The notes under the pieces were generated by a model, which was given only the letters and a program-made list of their open reading frames with translations, ran no database searches and had not been told where the DNA came from. 64,000 nt of DNA from an uncultured Ruminococcus sp. (GTDB lineage Bacteria; Bacillota; Clostridia; Oscillospirales; Ruminococcaceae): contig CAJTLC010000001.1 in assembly GCA_910576995.1 (NCBI GenBank), positions 139,573 to 203,572 on the forward strand. The letters are read 5' to 3'. The first letter of the stretch is position 1, and every line of letters starts with the position of its first letter. The translations under genes were made by a program, and so were the position numbers. This document shows, piece after piece, positions 9,106-20,000 of this stretch.

Positions 9106-9220
9106 CCCAATAGTCGTTATCAGAAGCTATCCACATAGGAAATTCCGCACGTATTTTCGGCAAAATTATGCTCGAAAATACGCACACAATTTCTATGTGG
9201 ACAGGTTCTCAGCTATTGGG
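9106..9220. repeat. Palindromic dispersed repeat, complete copy (115 bp)
   Basis: Outer arms CCCAATAG / CTATTGGG, middle arms CCACATAGGAAATT / AATTTCTATGTGG, and inner arms TATTTTCG / CGAAAATA nest around a short centre, so the element can fold into one long hairpin. It holds both family cores: TATTTTCGGCAAA and TTATGCTCGAAAATACGCA. No open reading frame. It lies between two minus-strand genes. Confidence 0.88.
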
Positions 9221-9229
9221 ATGAATTTT

Positions 9230-10819
9230 TTATTTTGTTTCAAGACTTGCAAACGCATTGTCTATAACTTTTTTATCGGGAGCTTTTGTGAAGCTGCTTA
9301 CTACCGGTACGATGATAAGCGAAATTATCATTGCAAATGCGCCTGCGTTGATAGGCGAAAGAAGATTAAGCGGGCAGTTGAGATCGATAACAGCCTGCTT
9401 GATTCCGTCGAATGCATGAATTCCGAAGCTGAACAGCAGCATATGAATAATAGTGATGCCAATACCGCTGCAAAGACTTGCCCATACTGCGGCAGGGGAG
9501 GCTTTTTTCAGGAAGAGTCCATAGAGGAAAGGTCCTAAGAATGCTCCCGAAAGTGCGCCCCATGAATATGACATGAGCGTTGAGATCGAGGCGTTTTTAT
9601 TGCAGGCGATGATAACGGAGATCACAAGGAATACCGCGATGAAAATTCGAATGGTAAGCATTTGTTTTTTGTCGTCGAAATTCTTTACTCGCGGCTTGAT
9701 AAGGTCGTTGGTGAGGGTCGAACTTGAGGTGAGTACGAGCGATGAAAGAGTCGACAGCGAAGCTGAAAGAACGAGTACGACGATAAGTCCGATAAGCACA
9801 TTCGGCAGAGCTTGATGGATAAGAGCGGGAACCATTGTATCAAATACGGGCTTATTATTTAATGTTTCAATAAGCGTTTTTCCCGATGTGTCAGCAGGAT
9901 CGAGGGTGCAGTAGAGGCGTACAAAACCGCCCATAAAGTATGAACCGCCTGCAACTATAAGTGCGAAAAGTGTTGATATTACTGCGCCGCGCTTGATAGA
10001 CGCTTCGTCCTTGATGGCGTAGAATTTCTGAACCATCTGCGGAAGTCCCCATGTTCCGAGAGATGTAAGGATCACAACTCCGAGCAGATTGAGGGGATCG
10101 GGTCCGAAAATAGAGCCGAGAGTGTTTTCAGACGTATTGTTATCTGAAATGAGATTAAGCGCGCCGACAGCTTCCGATAAACCGTTTTTCTTCTGAACTG
10201 TAAGGGCAACTACTGTTGAAATACCTATGAGCATGATGATTCCCTGAAAAAAATCATTCAAAGCTGTCGCCTTATACCCACCAAGTGTTACATAAATTGC
10301 GGATAGAACTGCCATAAGAATAATAATTATCGTTCCTCCGTGTTCTCCCAGATCGAATACCATTCCGAAAAGTCTCGACAGACCGTTATAAACCGATGCA
10401 GTGTACGGAATAAGAAATACGAACACTATGACAGCCGCTGCAGTTTTCAGCGCTTTTGAATTAAATCGCTTTTCGAAGAATTCGGGCATGGTTCTTGCCT
10501 CAAATTGCTTGGTCATAAGGCGAGTTCGCCTGCCTATCAGGAAGAATGGGATAAGACTTCCAATTATGGCGTTTCCGATTCCGATCCATGTTGCGGATAT
10601 ACCGTAACTCCATCCGAATTGTCCCGCATACCCGATGAATACTACTGCTGAAAAATATGTAGTTCCATAGGAGAAAGCGGTCAGCCATGAGCCGACATTT
10701 CGTCCGCCAAGCATGAAGTCGTTTGTTGATTTTGTGCGTTTTGAGGTGTAAAAACCGATTCCAACCATTACTGCTACATATATTCCAAGTATGATAAAAG
10801 TAGCGGCTTTTGAACTCAT
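9230..10819 (-). CDS. Sodium:solute symporter (SSS/SLC5 family)
   Basis: Integral membrane cotransporter of 529 residues in the PutP/PanF/sialic-acid transporter superfamily, probably Na+-driven. It has about 13 hydrophobic helices, with the family segments RTKSTNDFMLGGRNVGSW in the first loop and AGQFGWSYGISATWIGIGNA. The substrate cannot be read from sequence: a proline, pantothenate or sugar/sialic acid role are all possible. Start at 10819 with GAAAGGATG eight bases upstream; a closer-to-promoter ATG at 10837 overlaps that ribosome site and is less likely. A good promoter lies at 10891-10919. Confidence 0.9.
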   Translation of the reverse strand: MSSKAATFIILGIYVAVMVGIGFYTSKRTKSTNDFMLGGRNVGSWLTAFSYGTTYFSAVVFIGYAGQFGWSYGISATWIGIGNAIIGSLIPFFLIGRRTRLMTKQFEARTMPEFFEKRFNSKALKTAAAVIVFVFLIPYTASVYNGLSRLFGMVFDLGEHGGTIIIILMAVLSAIYVTLGGYKATALNDFFQGIIMLIGISTVVALTVQKKNGLSEAVGALNLISDNNTSENTLGSIFGPDPLNLLGVVILTSLGTWGLPQMVQKFYAIKDEASIKRGAVISTLFALIVAGGSYFMGGFVRLYCTLDPADTSGKTLIETLNNKPVFDTMVPALIHQALPNVLIGLIVVLVLSASLSTLSSLVLTSSSTLTNDLIKPRVKNFDDKKQMLTIRIFIAVFLVISVIIACNKNASISTLMSYSWGALSGAFLGPFLYGLFLKKASPAAVWASLCSGIGITIIHMLLFSFGIHAFDGIKQAVIDLNCPLNLLSPINAGAFAMIISLIIVPVVSSFTKAPDKKVIDNAFASLETK

Positions 10820-10890
10820 AAAATCACATCCTTTCATTTTGCAACAAATTTGTAGTGATGCTTTAAATTAATAAAGTGTTGACTTGTTAT

Positions 10891-10919
10891 ACTATACCAT
10901 ATTTTTTATAAAATGTCAA
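10891..10919 (-). promoter_or_regulatory. Sigma-A promoter of the symporter gene
   Basis: On the minus strand: TTGACA at 10919-10914, 17-base spacer, TATAGT at 10896-10891. About 70 bases upstream of the symporter start. Confidence 0.8.
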
Positions 10920-11254
10920 TACTTTTTTCAGAATTTATCTTCATTAATTGCATAAAATAAAAGCTCCCAGAAAAAGCGTGATATTCTTAACGAAGAAATA
11001 ACAAAACCGAATAGGAAAAGCCGATGCTTACAGAATAATTGTAAACATAGGCTATTTTTTAATCTAATTATTGATATATCAACCTGATGGCTGTGTAACG
11101 ATAATGAATTAATAATTTTCAAGAAAAACGCTAAATTAATATATTTTCATCATGTATGTATCCATATTATTCATAATTATTATCAACAAATATAATAGAA
11201 ATGTAAATAAACACCTGAAATTTTAAATTTATGTGTATATTTTTAAGAAAAATA
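10920..11254. other. AT-rich intergenic region between divergent genes
   Basis: Very AT-rich spacer between the symporter promoter and the promoter of the 11329 gene. A 64-codon open frame on the minus strand has no ribosome site or recognisable family and is probably chance. I see no RNA gene or clear repeat here. Confidence 0.5.
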
Positions 11255-11283
11255 TTGACAAAAGTATATTTACAAATTATAAT
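11255..11283 (+). promoter_or_regulatory. Consensus sigma-A promoter for the unknown gene at 11329
   Basis: TTGACA at 11255-11260, 17-base spacer, TATAAT at 11278-11283; both hexamers match consensus exactly. The coding start lies 46 bases downstream. Confidence 0.88.
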
Positions 11284-11328
11284 AAGCATAGAATATTAAC
11301 ATTCATTTCTTATGAGAGAGGTTATTAT

Positions 11329-12681
11329 ATGGGTAATTTTTTCACATCAATACAAATACACAATCCTGAGCAGCTTAGCAAAGAGCAGTTCATTGAGCTG
11401 TTCTGCAACAAAATGAAAGAAAACGGATTTGTTGTCGGTAACGAGGACGATCATGAGATTTCATATGCACTTGCTTTTGCAGACAATAGTAACTGGGTTG
11501 CAGTAGGTTCTGAATCTTATGAAGCAGGAAACACCGCTGTTCAGAAAGATGCAGGAAATATTGCAAAGATGCTGAATGCCTGCTGTATTAACGTTACTGT
11601 GGTAGACAGCGATTTTGCAATGCTTGATATGTATTCAAATACAGGGCGTAAGTTGGATACTGCCGTTATGGGACGAGCTGACGATTATCTGGGCGATGAT
11701 ATCCCTGCGCCTAAGAGGAATGTATGGTCTGCTATCCTTAGTGAAAACAGTATATGGGAACGCTTCAGAGAAGTTCAACAGGGTGATTATGTATTTGTTG
11801 AGGACGGATTATCGGAATTAGCTCCGCTTATCAATATGGACGGCAGAAATATTCTTTTTGAATTCGCAGACGCTAACGAATCTGATGAAAATAACTGCTT
11901 TCTGTATTTTAAAAAAGCGAGTACTAAAAAAACTAAAAAACTTACGCTAAACGCCGCCTTCAAGCAGGTATTCGGTGAGGCTCTTGAACCGCTTGGATTT
12001 GTGAAGATCAAAAGCAAACATCCGTATTATGTGCGTGTTGTGAATGAGGAAATATTGCATATTATCACTTATAAAACGGAACAACCGTCATATCCAGAGG
12101 ATAAAGCTTTTAACATTTTAGGCGGAGTAGCAACGGTATATCGGAAAAAAATCGACCTGAGCGTTGGAATAAAAAATAATTATAACTGGCTTAGAAGTTC
12201 AGTGGATGATTTTTATACAATACCTTTAGGAGAAGACCATGACAGCTACTACCGTCAAACTATTTCAAGGTTTTACTATTTTTCAGAAATTGAAAAATCC
12301 ATGCTTTCGGCTTTGAATGATTCGCTGGAATTGGTAAAAAAATATATGCTGCCTGTATTGAATTGTGTTGATACTCTTGAGAAGAGCATAGATTTTTTTG
12401 AAAAATTTACGCTTCCTATTGACACAAATGCTTATAATACGGATCTTTGTTTTGATGGCGATAGTGACTACAACGAAGGGTTTCTTTGCATTAAAGCAGA
12501 TTATCAGAAACTGAAGGAAAAATGGAGGCGTATCGTTGAAGGTGAAAATAAAATTTTACCGGAGACGTTAAAAATAGTTAATGAACTATATAAATTTTTT
12601 GTTGATCCTGTTTTCAATAAAGCAGTTTTAGATGAATTGGAAGGAAGAAAAGAATCCAATATAAAAACTCTAAAGTTTTGA
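11329..12681 (+). CDS. Unknown 450-residue protein with a DUF4304-like half
   Basis: No signal peptide or membrane helix, so probably cytoplasmic. Residues about 1-190 form an unrecognised domain rich in acidic residues. From about 205 the segment LNAAFKQVFGEALEPLGF followed by a long mixed alpha/beta region resembles DUF4304-type proteins, which are often found as immunity-like orphans. The C-terminus is helical. The start at 11329 has GAGAGAGG upstream; an in-frame upstream ATG at 11233 precedes the promoter and is rejected. The stop codon lies two bases before the left end of an insertion element, so the C-terminus may have been cut, but no truncation can be proved. Confidence 0.7.
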   Translation: MGNFFTSIQIHNPEQLSKEQFIELFCNKMKENGFVVGNEDDHEISYALAFADNSNWVAVGSESYEAGNTAVQKDAGNIAKMLNACCINVTVVDSDFAMLDMYSNTGRKLDTAVMGRADDYLGDDIPAPKRNVWSAILSENSIWERFREVQQGDYVFVEDGLSELAPLINMDGRNILFEFADANESDENNCFLYFKKASTKKTKKLTLNAAFKQVFGEALEPLGFVKIKSKHPYYVRVVNEEILHIITYKTEQPSYPEDKAFNILGGVATVYRKKIDLSVGIKNNYNWLRSSVDDFYTIPLGEDHDSYYRQTISRFYYFSEIEKSMLSALNDSLELVKKYMLPVLNCVDTLEKSIDFFEKFTLPIDTNAYNTDLCFDGDSDYNEGFLCIKADYQKLKEKWRRIVEGENKILPETLKIVNELYKFFVDPVFNKAVLDELEGRKESNIKTLKF

Positions 12682-12683
12682 AT

Positions 12684-13292
12684 TGCCCCCAAAAAGTTAG
12701 ACAAAATTTTACAAGAGAATTTATGCAAAGCGACTAAGAGAGATCTTGGTCGCTTTTTATGCAGCAGAGAGTCTGTAATTAAGAGGAGATAAGCCATTAA
12801 GTTTAAGTTTGATTCGCTTGGTATTGTACCATTCTATGTAGGCATGAAGCTCTGAAATAAAATGTTCGACTGACGTAAATTCCTGCAAATACAACAGCTC
12901 TGTTTTAAGCAAACTAAAAAAGTTTTCTGCACAGGCATTATCAAGGCAGTTTCCCTTTCAGCATTTTCTGATAATGCTTATGCTGATACTGCCAACCCTG
13001 ATCGGAATGCAAAATGAGATTAATATTATCGGGTATTTTTGCAAACGCTTTTTCAAGCATATCTGTTATCTGTGCAAGATTAGGATGACGGCTTAGATTG
13101 TATGATACCACTTCACCATTAAAAAGATCAATAATCGGCGATAGATAGAGTTTATCGTTTCTACTACTTTGATTTTAAATTCAGGTGTGTACCTTTTATT
13201 TTGATGTCTTTTAGGCATGAAAATGCCCCCTTTCATTAGATTTCAATTTGGCATATTTATATTATACCACATTGTCTAACAAATTGGGAGCA
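12684..13292. mobile_element. Internally deleted IS3-family (IS150-like) element
   Basis: A 609-bp element with imperfect terminal inverted repeats: TGCCCCCAAAAAGTTAGACA at the left, and TGCTCCCAATTTGTTAGACA read inward from the right. It contains only the start of an OrfA and the end of an OrfB on the minus strand. No target-site duplication is evident from the flanking AAT and TTT. It cannot encode transposase, but could be moved in trans if a full copy exists elsewhere. Confidence 0.85.
12757..13218 (-). pseudogene. IS3-family transposase remnant (OrfA start fused to OrfB end)
   Basis: Reading in from 13218 gives MPKRHQNKRYTPEFKIKVVE, a typical OrfA N-terminus. It then jumps into the DDE integrase region (LSPIIDLFNGEVVSYNLS, LHSDQGWQYQHKHYQKML). 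After a second deletion and frame change it continues NCLDNACAENFFSLLKTE and the C-terminal EWYNTKRIKLKLNGLSPL. Two internal deletions make it non-functional. The remaining D and final E regions place it with IS150-type IS3 transposases. Confidence 0.85.
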
Positions 13293-13378
13293 TTTCATTA
13301 TGCGGAGATTTTTTGTTTGTCTATATTATATAGTAAGAAACCATATAGAATTTTTTCTTATTGTGCAGATTGAGAGCA

Positions 13379-16300
13379 TTAGTTATTAACAAGCAAATGT
13401 TTCATAAGGCAAAGATCGTATATATCCAATATGTCATCTTCGTATAAATCAGCGGCTTTCCAGTTAGCAAGTTTTGTATCAGGAACAGCTAATAGCCATT
13501 TTTCGAGTAAAACAACATCGTTGATATCAAATTTGCCGTCCATATTTACGTCGCCTTTTACAGCTATATTGCCTTCTTTAGCAAATACGGAATAGTTAAC
13601 AGATTCAACCATTCCTCCGTCTGTTCCGAGGATAAGCTTCTCGTTTTTCTTAACAGACTTTGAATAAATTTTCATGGACAGATCATTAGATGTAGAAGCG
13701 CTTAAATTTGTATCCGTCCAATCTTTCAGCCATTCGGGAAGCGGAGTTACTCGTGTATCTATTGCCACAAATGCCGTCATATCTGCTCCTGCTGTCATTT
13801 CAGCAAGATCGTCCGTGTAAAGTTTTGAATCACACGCAGTACGAATATATTCAGAGCCTTCGATAATAGATGGAACATTTGTATAAGTGATATCGCGATC
13901 GCCGAACATCAAAGAATTGTTTTTGAAATTACTCTGTATCGACCAATCTGCGGCATTTTCACTGTCATATATCAGAAGATTTTTTATAAGAGTTCCGTTC
14001 AGAATTTTTTCAACAGGTTTAGCAAGAATGAAATAGTTCGTATTATCGCCGCTTCCGCCGTTCATGCCCAATACTGCATTTTCTCCGGATTTAAAATCTT
14101 TCTTGTAAACTACGAATTTCAAATCGCCTGTAGACGTTATACCCGAATCTGTTTTCTGCCAGCTTTCCAGCCATGCCGGAATCGGAGAAACTCTTGAATC
14201 TATCGCGACATAAACGCTAATATCCGAGCCTGCTGTAAAAGTTCCAAGATCATCGGTATACATTTTTGAATCGCAGGCTGTTCTGATGATTTCAGTTCCG
14301 ATAAGATTTTTCGGAATCTCTATGGCTGTGATTTCTCGGTCTCCGAATAAAAGCGAATCTTTTTCGAATTTATCTGCGATAAGCCAATCCGAAGCGTTTT
14401 CCTTATCGTTTACGATAAGATTTTTAATATATTTACCGTTAAGAGGCTTCACTGTAACAGCAGCGTCTCCGAAATCTCCCTCAACCTTAAAGTTGTCGAG
14501 ATAAAGCGAACATGGAAGCGTTGCATTAGCTTTAAGTTCAATTTTATTATCTCCTGCTTTAAGATTTATATTTTCACTTATAGTTTTCCAGTCGTCATAA
14601 CCCGAACCCTTGGGAAGCGAAAGAGTTTTCACTTTAGCGCCGTTCACATAAAGATCAACGCATTTAACGTCAGATGTAGCGGAATAACGGAGCGTCCATT
14701 TAAACGTGCCTGCTTTTGAAGTTTTAACGGTATCCTTAACGGCGGCAGTATCTTTGGTACCGAATTTTACAAATCCCATACCCTGATATTTTTTCAAACC
14801 TGTGCCGCAGCCGTTGGTAACGTTTCCCTCGATATTTTTCATATCGAAATTTTCGCCTTCATACTGACGTGCGCCCGTGTAGAAATCAGGGAAAGCGGGA
14901 GCTTTTCTAACAGCCTGTGGATAAGCGTTCGAACGTCCCGTTTCATTGCCTGAACATTTTATTGAGATATCAACAGGGCCGTTGTGCTTGACGGTAAGGG
15001 TATAAGTTCCATCGCTCCAGTTTTCGGTAATTGCGCTTTTCGTTTGATTTGCGCCTCTGTCCTTAGCCGTAAAAGTTGGCTTGACGCTTGCGCCCTTTAC
15101 AGTCAGCACTTCTGTTCTGAGAGTTGAAGCCGCTTCTTCGTCGTAATTGTTCAGATAAACGTCAATATGGTCGGCATACTCATTAATAAGAGCAGAACCG
15201 TAAAGCTGATGTTTAATGTCAAAACTTTTGCAGGTATTATATTTAAGGTTGAACTGCGCTCCTTTGTCGTCAGAGCCTACCTTGCTGTTGTAATAAGTCA
15301 TCCATGTATTCTTATTATTGGCAACATAGCAGTTTGCGTAATAAGAATCGGGATAAAGCTTATTGAATTCAGCCTGTTTATCGGCAATCGTTTTCCAGCG
15401 TGACGGAATTGTAGATTGCTTTATCTGAACGGGGATAGATTTAGCCAGATCGTCCGCAAGAGCGTATACAGTCGGAATGGTTTGATAACGTCCGGTACTC
15501 TTATAGGGATTGTGATTATCCTTATAGTTGCCGTCGTTGTCAGCACGATATAATCCCTCAAAAAGCGTTTTGTAGGAACAATACTTATCATCATTGCCGC
15601 CGGAGTTTACATCCTGAATAACAACGACTTTTGTGCGGTCGATTACTTCTTTTCTGTTGGGAATACGCAAAGAACCGTCAATAAACTTTCGCATCAGATC
15701 GACGTTTACATTTTTACACTGATCATAAAATTCCCACCGGCGGTATTTATAGCCTTCGCTGTCTGTGCCGTCGAAAAGACCTTTAACGCAGTCTGCCCAG
15801 ACAAGTTCCGGTCCGTCGATAACAGTCATGCCGTTCATCGCCATACGTTCGAGATAAACAGGGAGACTTGTTGACAAACGATACTGATCTTTTTTCTGCT
15901 CATCAAAATCGCCGCCTATCCAAGGATAGTCAGACCAGCCTGTATCGTCCCAGCGAACGCCGTAGTTTCCGCAGTAGCCTGAGATATAAGCTCCGTAAAC
16001 TTCGCTTTCTACATCGGCGATATAACTTAGCTGCGTGTATTTTTCCTCAAGAATAAAATTCTGTGCATAGGTACGGCAGGCTTTTTCCCAATTGGAATTT
16101 GTTTTCAGCATTGCAACAGGATTCAATGCCGAACCCCACTGGTTTTCGCACCAGCTTACATCAAGGTAGCCGCCGTATTTGTTGCAGAGTTTTAGCAGGG
16201 CGGCGAAATGATCGTAACGCTGCTGGTATGTTACGGGAAAATCCTGTGAAGCGAATCCCCAGAACTGCTCGCAGTAATTATAACCGATAAAATTCGGATA

Positions 16301-16810
16301 GTCGCGGAAAAATTCACCGAAGATCGTATTGTCCAGATCATAGTCGGCAGAATAATCGGGGAAATGGCTCTGACCGCCGCTTGACGGCTGAATCATTGTC
16401 CAGACGCCTTTATCTGCACAGGCTTTTATCCATGATCTTGCGCATTCAATACCGTCTTGTATCATTAGCCATCTGTGTTCCGTGGAACTCCAGTTAATTG
16501 AGAGGGAAATGTTGAATACAACATAGGGAAGAACATCTTCGGGAACGAGATCAATGATCTTTTCAGGGTCTGCGTAGTTCCAAGAATCGATATGTACGAT
16601 CCATACCGGAGATTCGTTGTTGATCGGACGGCGGAAATTGCTGCTTACCGCGGCGTTTGTCTGCATCGGTTCTGCCTTTAATGAGAGATCGGCAAGAACC
16701 TGACCTATAGAATCGCTTTTTTCGCTGTTATCTGATACGGCGTTCAAGGGCAGCATACCTAAAGCTAAAACGCTTGTCATTACAGATGCCAGCAATTTTT
16801 TGAATTTCAT
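13379..16810 (-). CDS. Secreted GH98 glycoside hydrolase with CBM, duplicated modules and type I dockerin
   Basis: 1143 residues. A signal peptide (MKFKKLLASVMTSVLALGML) is followed by a GH98 catalytic module from about 70 to 390; the block VWIVHIDSWNYADPEKIIDL is diagnostic. Next come its beta-rich companion domain (about 400-620), a CBM6/35-like module (about 640-770, YEGENFDMKNIEG), and two tandem copies of an unknown 130-residue module (about 790-920 and 935-1065), each with YIRTACDSK- and AFVAIDTRV-like strands. A C-terminal dockerin (GDVNMDGKFDINDV plus a second half) ends the protein. GH98 enzymes cut blood-group glycans or xylan; which applies is open. The dockerin implies docking on a cohesin scaffold. 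Start at 16810 has ACGGAGGTAAAACA upstream. Confidence 0.92.
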   Translation of the reverse strand: MKFKKLLASVMTSVLALGMLPLNAVSDNSEKSDSIGQVLADLSLKAEPMQTNAAVSSNFRRPINNESPVWIVHIDSWNYADPEKIIDLVPEDVLPYVVFNISLSINWSSTEHRWLMIQDGIECARSWIKACADKGVWTMIQPSSGGQSHFPDYSADYDLDNTIFGEFFRDYPNFIGYNYCEQFWGFASQDFPVTYQQRYDHFAALLKLCNKYGGYLDVSWCENQWGSALNPVAMLKTNSNWEKACRTYAQNFILEEKYTQLSYIADVESEVYGAYISGYCGNYGVRWDDTGWSDYPWIGGDFDEQKKDQYRLSTSLPVYLERMAMNGMTVIDGPELVWADCVKGLFDGTDSEGYKYRRWEFYDQCKNVNVDLMRKFIDGSLRIPNRKEVIDRTKVVVIQDVNSGGNDDKYCSYKTLFEGLYRADNDGNYKDNHNPYKSTGRYQTIPTVYALADDLAKSIPVQIKQSTIPSRWKTIADKQAEFNKLYPDSYYANCYVANNKNTWMTYYNSKVGSDDKGAQFNLKYNTCKSFDIKHQLYGSALINEYADHIDVYLNNYDEEAASTLRTEVLTVKGASVKPTFTAKDRGANQTKSAITENWSDGTYTLTVKHNGPVDISIKCSGNETGRSNAYPQAVRKAPAFPDFYTGARQYEGENFDMKNIEGNVTNGCGTGLKKYQGMGFVKFGTKDTAAVKDTVKTSKAGTFKWTLRYSATSDVKCVDLYVNGAKVKTLSLPKGSGYDDWKTISENINLKAGDNKIELKANATLPCSLYLDNFKVEGDFGDAAVTVKPLNGKYIKNLIVNDKENASDWLIADKFEKDSLLFGDREITAIEIPKNLIGTEIIRTACDSKMYTDDLGTFTAGSDISVYVAIDSRVSPIPAWLESWQKTDSGITSTGDLKFVVYKKDFKSGENAVLGMNGGSGDNTNYFILAKPVEKILNGTLIKNLLIYDSENAADWSIQSNFKNNSLMFGDRDITYTNVPSIIEGSEYIRTACDSKLYTDDLAEMTAGADMTAFVAIDTRVTPLPEWLKDWTDTNLSASTSNDLSMKIYSKSVKKNEKLILGTDGGMVESVNYSVFAKEGNIAVKGDVNMDGKFDINDVVLLEKWLLAVPDTKLANWKAADLYEDDILDIYDLCLMKHLLVNN

Positions 16811-17039
16811 TGTTTTACCTCCGTTATATACTCGTAATACTGATTTCCAGTCATATCGTCGTTTTTTGAACATTTTTCATCAGAAACGAGTATAAAATCT
16901 ATATGATTTTATTATAAGTCAATCAGAAATAAATATCAACCCACAATTTGCAGAAAAGGTGGAGAAAGTGAATTAGTTGTTTTAATAAAATTACATATAT
17001 TTGTTATGTATATCAAGAGTTAAACTGTAAAAAATTACA

Positions 17040-17082
17040 AACCTCCCCAGAAACCAAAAATCAGTTTCAGGGGAGGTTTGGT
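17040..17082. terminator. Strong terminator downstream of the hybrid kinase gene
   Basis: AACCTCCCC-AGAAAC pairs with GTTTC-A-GGGGAGGTT around a short A-rich loop, flanked by T-runs. It lies just after the end of the minus-strand sensor kinase gene and separates it from the GH98 gene. Confidence 0.88.
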
Positions 17083-17084
17083 AT

Positions 17085-20000
17085 TTATCCGATAAATTTC
17101 TTGAGAACAGATATAAAAATATCCATATCCAAGGGCTTAGCAATATGAGCGTTCATTCCGCATTTAAATGCAGCTTCCTTATCGTCTTCAAAGGCATTCG
17201 CGGTCATGGCGATTATCGGCAGATCTTTCACATCTTTTCTCGGCAAAGAACGTATAGTTCTGGTAGCTTCATAGCCGTTCATGATAGGCATCTGCACATC
17301 CATCAGGATCGCGTCATAATAATTTTCTTCCGAATGTTCCATGACGGCGACAGCGTCAGTTCCGTCGGGAGCAGTATCAACGATAAATCCGGCTTCTTCC
17401 AGAATTACTTCTGCAATTTCGCGGTTCAGTTCGTTATCTTCAACCAGCAGAATACGTTTTCCCGAAAAATCAGCTTTCGTCCATTCGGGGGCAGTGTCCT
17501 GCTTTTTATTTAGGTGATTTGCAGAAAGAAGAACGGATTTCAGATCGGAAATAAAGAGTGGTTTCGCGCAGAATGCAGTAACGCCCGCTTCTCTTGCTTC
17601 TTCTTCGATATCCGACCAATCATAAGCCGTAAGGATTATAATCGGCACGTCGTCTCCTACTGCACTGCGAATTTTTCGTGCGGTTTCAACTCCGCTTAGT
17701 CCGGGCATTTGCCAGTCGATAATAAACGTATGGTAAGAATCTCCGTCGTCAAATGCTGTTTTAGCGCGGAAAACCGCTTCTCTGCCAGATGTGGTCCATT
17801 CCGAACGCATACCAAGTTGTTTCAGCATTCTGCAAGCGCTGTCACAGGCATTTAAGTCGTCGTCAACGACCATCGCTCGCAGTCCCTCCAGTTCTCTTAT
17901 CTGCGAAGCCGTTTGATCTGTATCTTGAAGTTTTAATTCAAGATCAACTGTAAAAGTACTGCCTTTTCCCGGTTCGCTTTCAACGTTAATAGTTCCGTTC
18001 ATCATTTCAACAATATTCTTTGTAATAGACATTCCCAGACCTGTTCCCTGAATTCCGCTTTGAGTTACCGTGAATTCACGCTCGAACGGATCGAAAATAT
18101 GTTTAACAAATTCGGGCGACATTCCGATGCCGTTATCTTTAACTATAAATTGATAAGAACCGTATCCGTGGCGGAATGTTCCTTTTTGAATAATGCGGAA
18201 CGAGAGCGTACCTTCGGCAGGAGTATATTTAATTGCATTGCTTAGCAGATTTATAAATACCTGATTAAGTTTCAGCGGATCGGTGATGACGTTTTCATTG
18301 GTCACTTCAAAGGTATCTATAAACAATTCAAGCTGTTTTGCCTTGACCTGAGGCTGTATGATATTGACCAGATTGTGAATGATCTCAGGAATATTACATT
18401 CCTGCTCCTTGATTTGCACCTTGCCGCTTTCTATCCTGCTCATGTCAAGTATATCGTTGATAAGGCTGAGCAGGTGATTGCTGGAAGCCAATACTTTTTG
18501 CAGACATTCCAGAACCTGATCTTTACTGTCGATATGATTAACGGCAATGGTGGAGAAACCGATTATAGCGTTCATAGGCGTGCGGATATCATGGGACATA
18601 TTGGAGAGGAAAGTAGTTTTCGCGGCGTTTGCGTGCTGCGCCTGCATCAATGCGTCATGGAGGGCCTGCGTCTGTTCTCTCTGACGCTTAACTTGATCTG
18701 TGATATCTTTGGAAATTACCATTACTATAATGTCATCGGTATTTTCATCTTTCGTCATGGCAAAAGATTGATGCAGACAGATCGGATCGGAATCTAAACC
18801 TTCGATCCAATATTCGGCGACAACTTCCCTGTCTCCCTGTTCAAAACGCTTCAGAAGATATTCCGCAGTTACAGCGGAAGAGTAATTTTCCATAGATTCG
18901 GGCAGTACGTATTTTTTCCATTTTTCAAAATAATCCGAAGCCTTACATGGAGCGGCAAGTTCGGTCATCGATAAGAAAGAGACATTATTTCCGTTTATTT
19001 TGGCAATTATATCCTGTTCTATTTTGTCCTGTGTAAGATTAAACTCGTAAGTGCATAATGAACTTGACATGATAGCGATCTGATACTGACGCTCCTTGCG
19101 GTTCATGAGCAACCGTTCTTTTTCTGCGCGTATTTCCTTGAGTTTAAGCTGTGTATTGTCCTGACGTACAAAAAGAATTTTTGTTGCGCTTCCGTTTTCA
19201 TCGCGCGTCAGACAAACGGTAATAAGCAGTTCCCATGCTTCTTTTTCGTCGCGCATAATGTGACACTCGTAAGTAAGAACGTCTGTTTTTGCCAAATGTT
19301 CAATCAAAGAGTCTGCGGTAAAGAAGCGGTAAAATTCTTCCTTTGCCTCGTCTTCTATTATATCCGCGCTTTGAATTTTCAGCATTTCATCAAAGCTGCC
19401 TTCAAAGTTCGATTCACGATTTGAAGGCTGAACGTTTGCCACATATGAATACGTTTGAGTTTCCAGATCAACAGTAATATATCGTGATGAAAAGAGCGTA
19501 TTCAAGCCTTGAAGCACATATTGAGACTGTTCGTTTTCCTTTTCGAGTTTTTTACGTCTGTGCCTTGATCGAACGAGTATGATCAAAATGGAGATCGCAA
19601 ATATGGCGATAAGCATTATTTCCAGTTGTATCCCCGCAGAATTACCTCTTGAGATCATATTTTGCGTAATATTTTTAGGGAATATTTGTACTAGAACGAA
19701 ATCATTATTTTTAAGATATGTAATGCAAACATTGTCTGTCTTGCTTTTCTTGTCGCATAAAAACGTTCCCATGCCGCCGTTTTTGAATACATTATGCATC
19801 TGATCGGCTGTTCCCTGATCTATCATATTCGAGTCCGTCAATATATCTAAAAGATAGCCGTTATAAGTTGCGTCGTCGGAACTGGCGATTATTTTGCCAT
19901 CGGGCTTGCATAGAAATACTTGCGCATTTTCGCCGAAATAAGTGGTTGAGAGCATATTTTTCAAATATTCTTCAGCTAAAAATGCCCCTCTAAGCACGCC

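Noticed and set aside
10928..11122. 64-codon minus-strand frame in the AT-rich spacer
   Set aside because: No ribosome site, no domain, and upstream of unrelated promoters.
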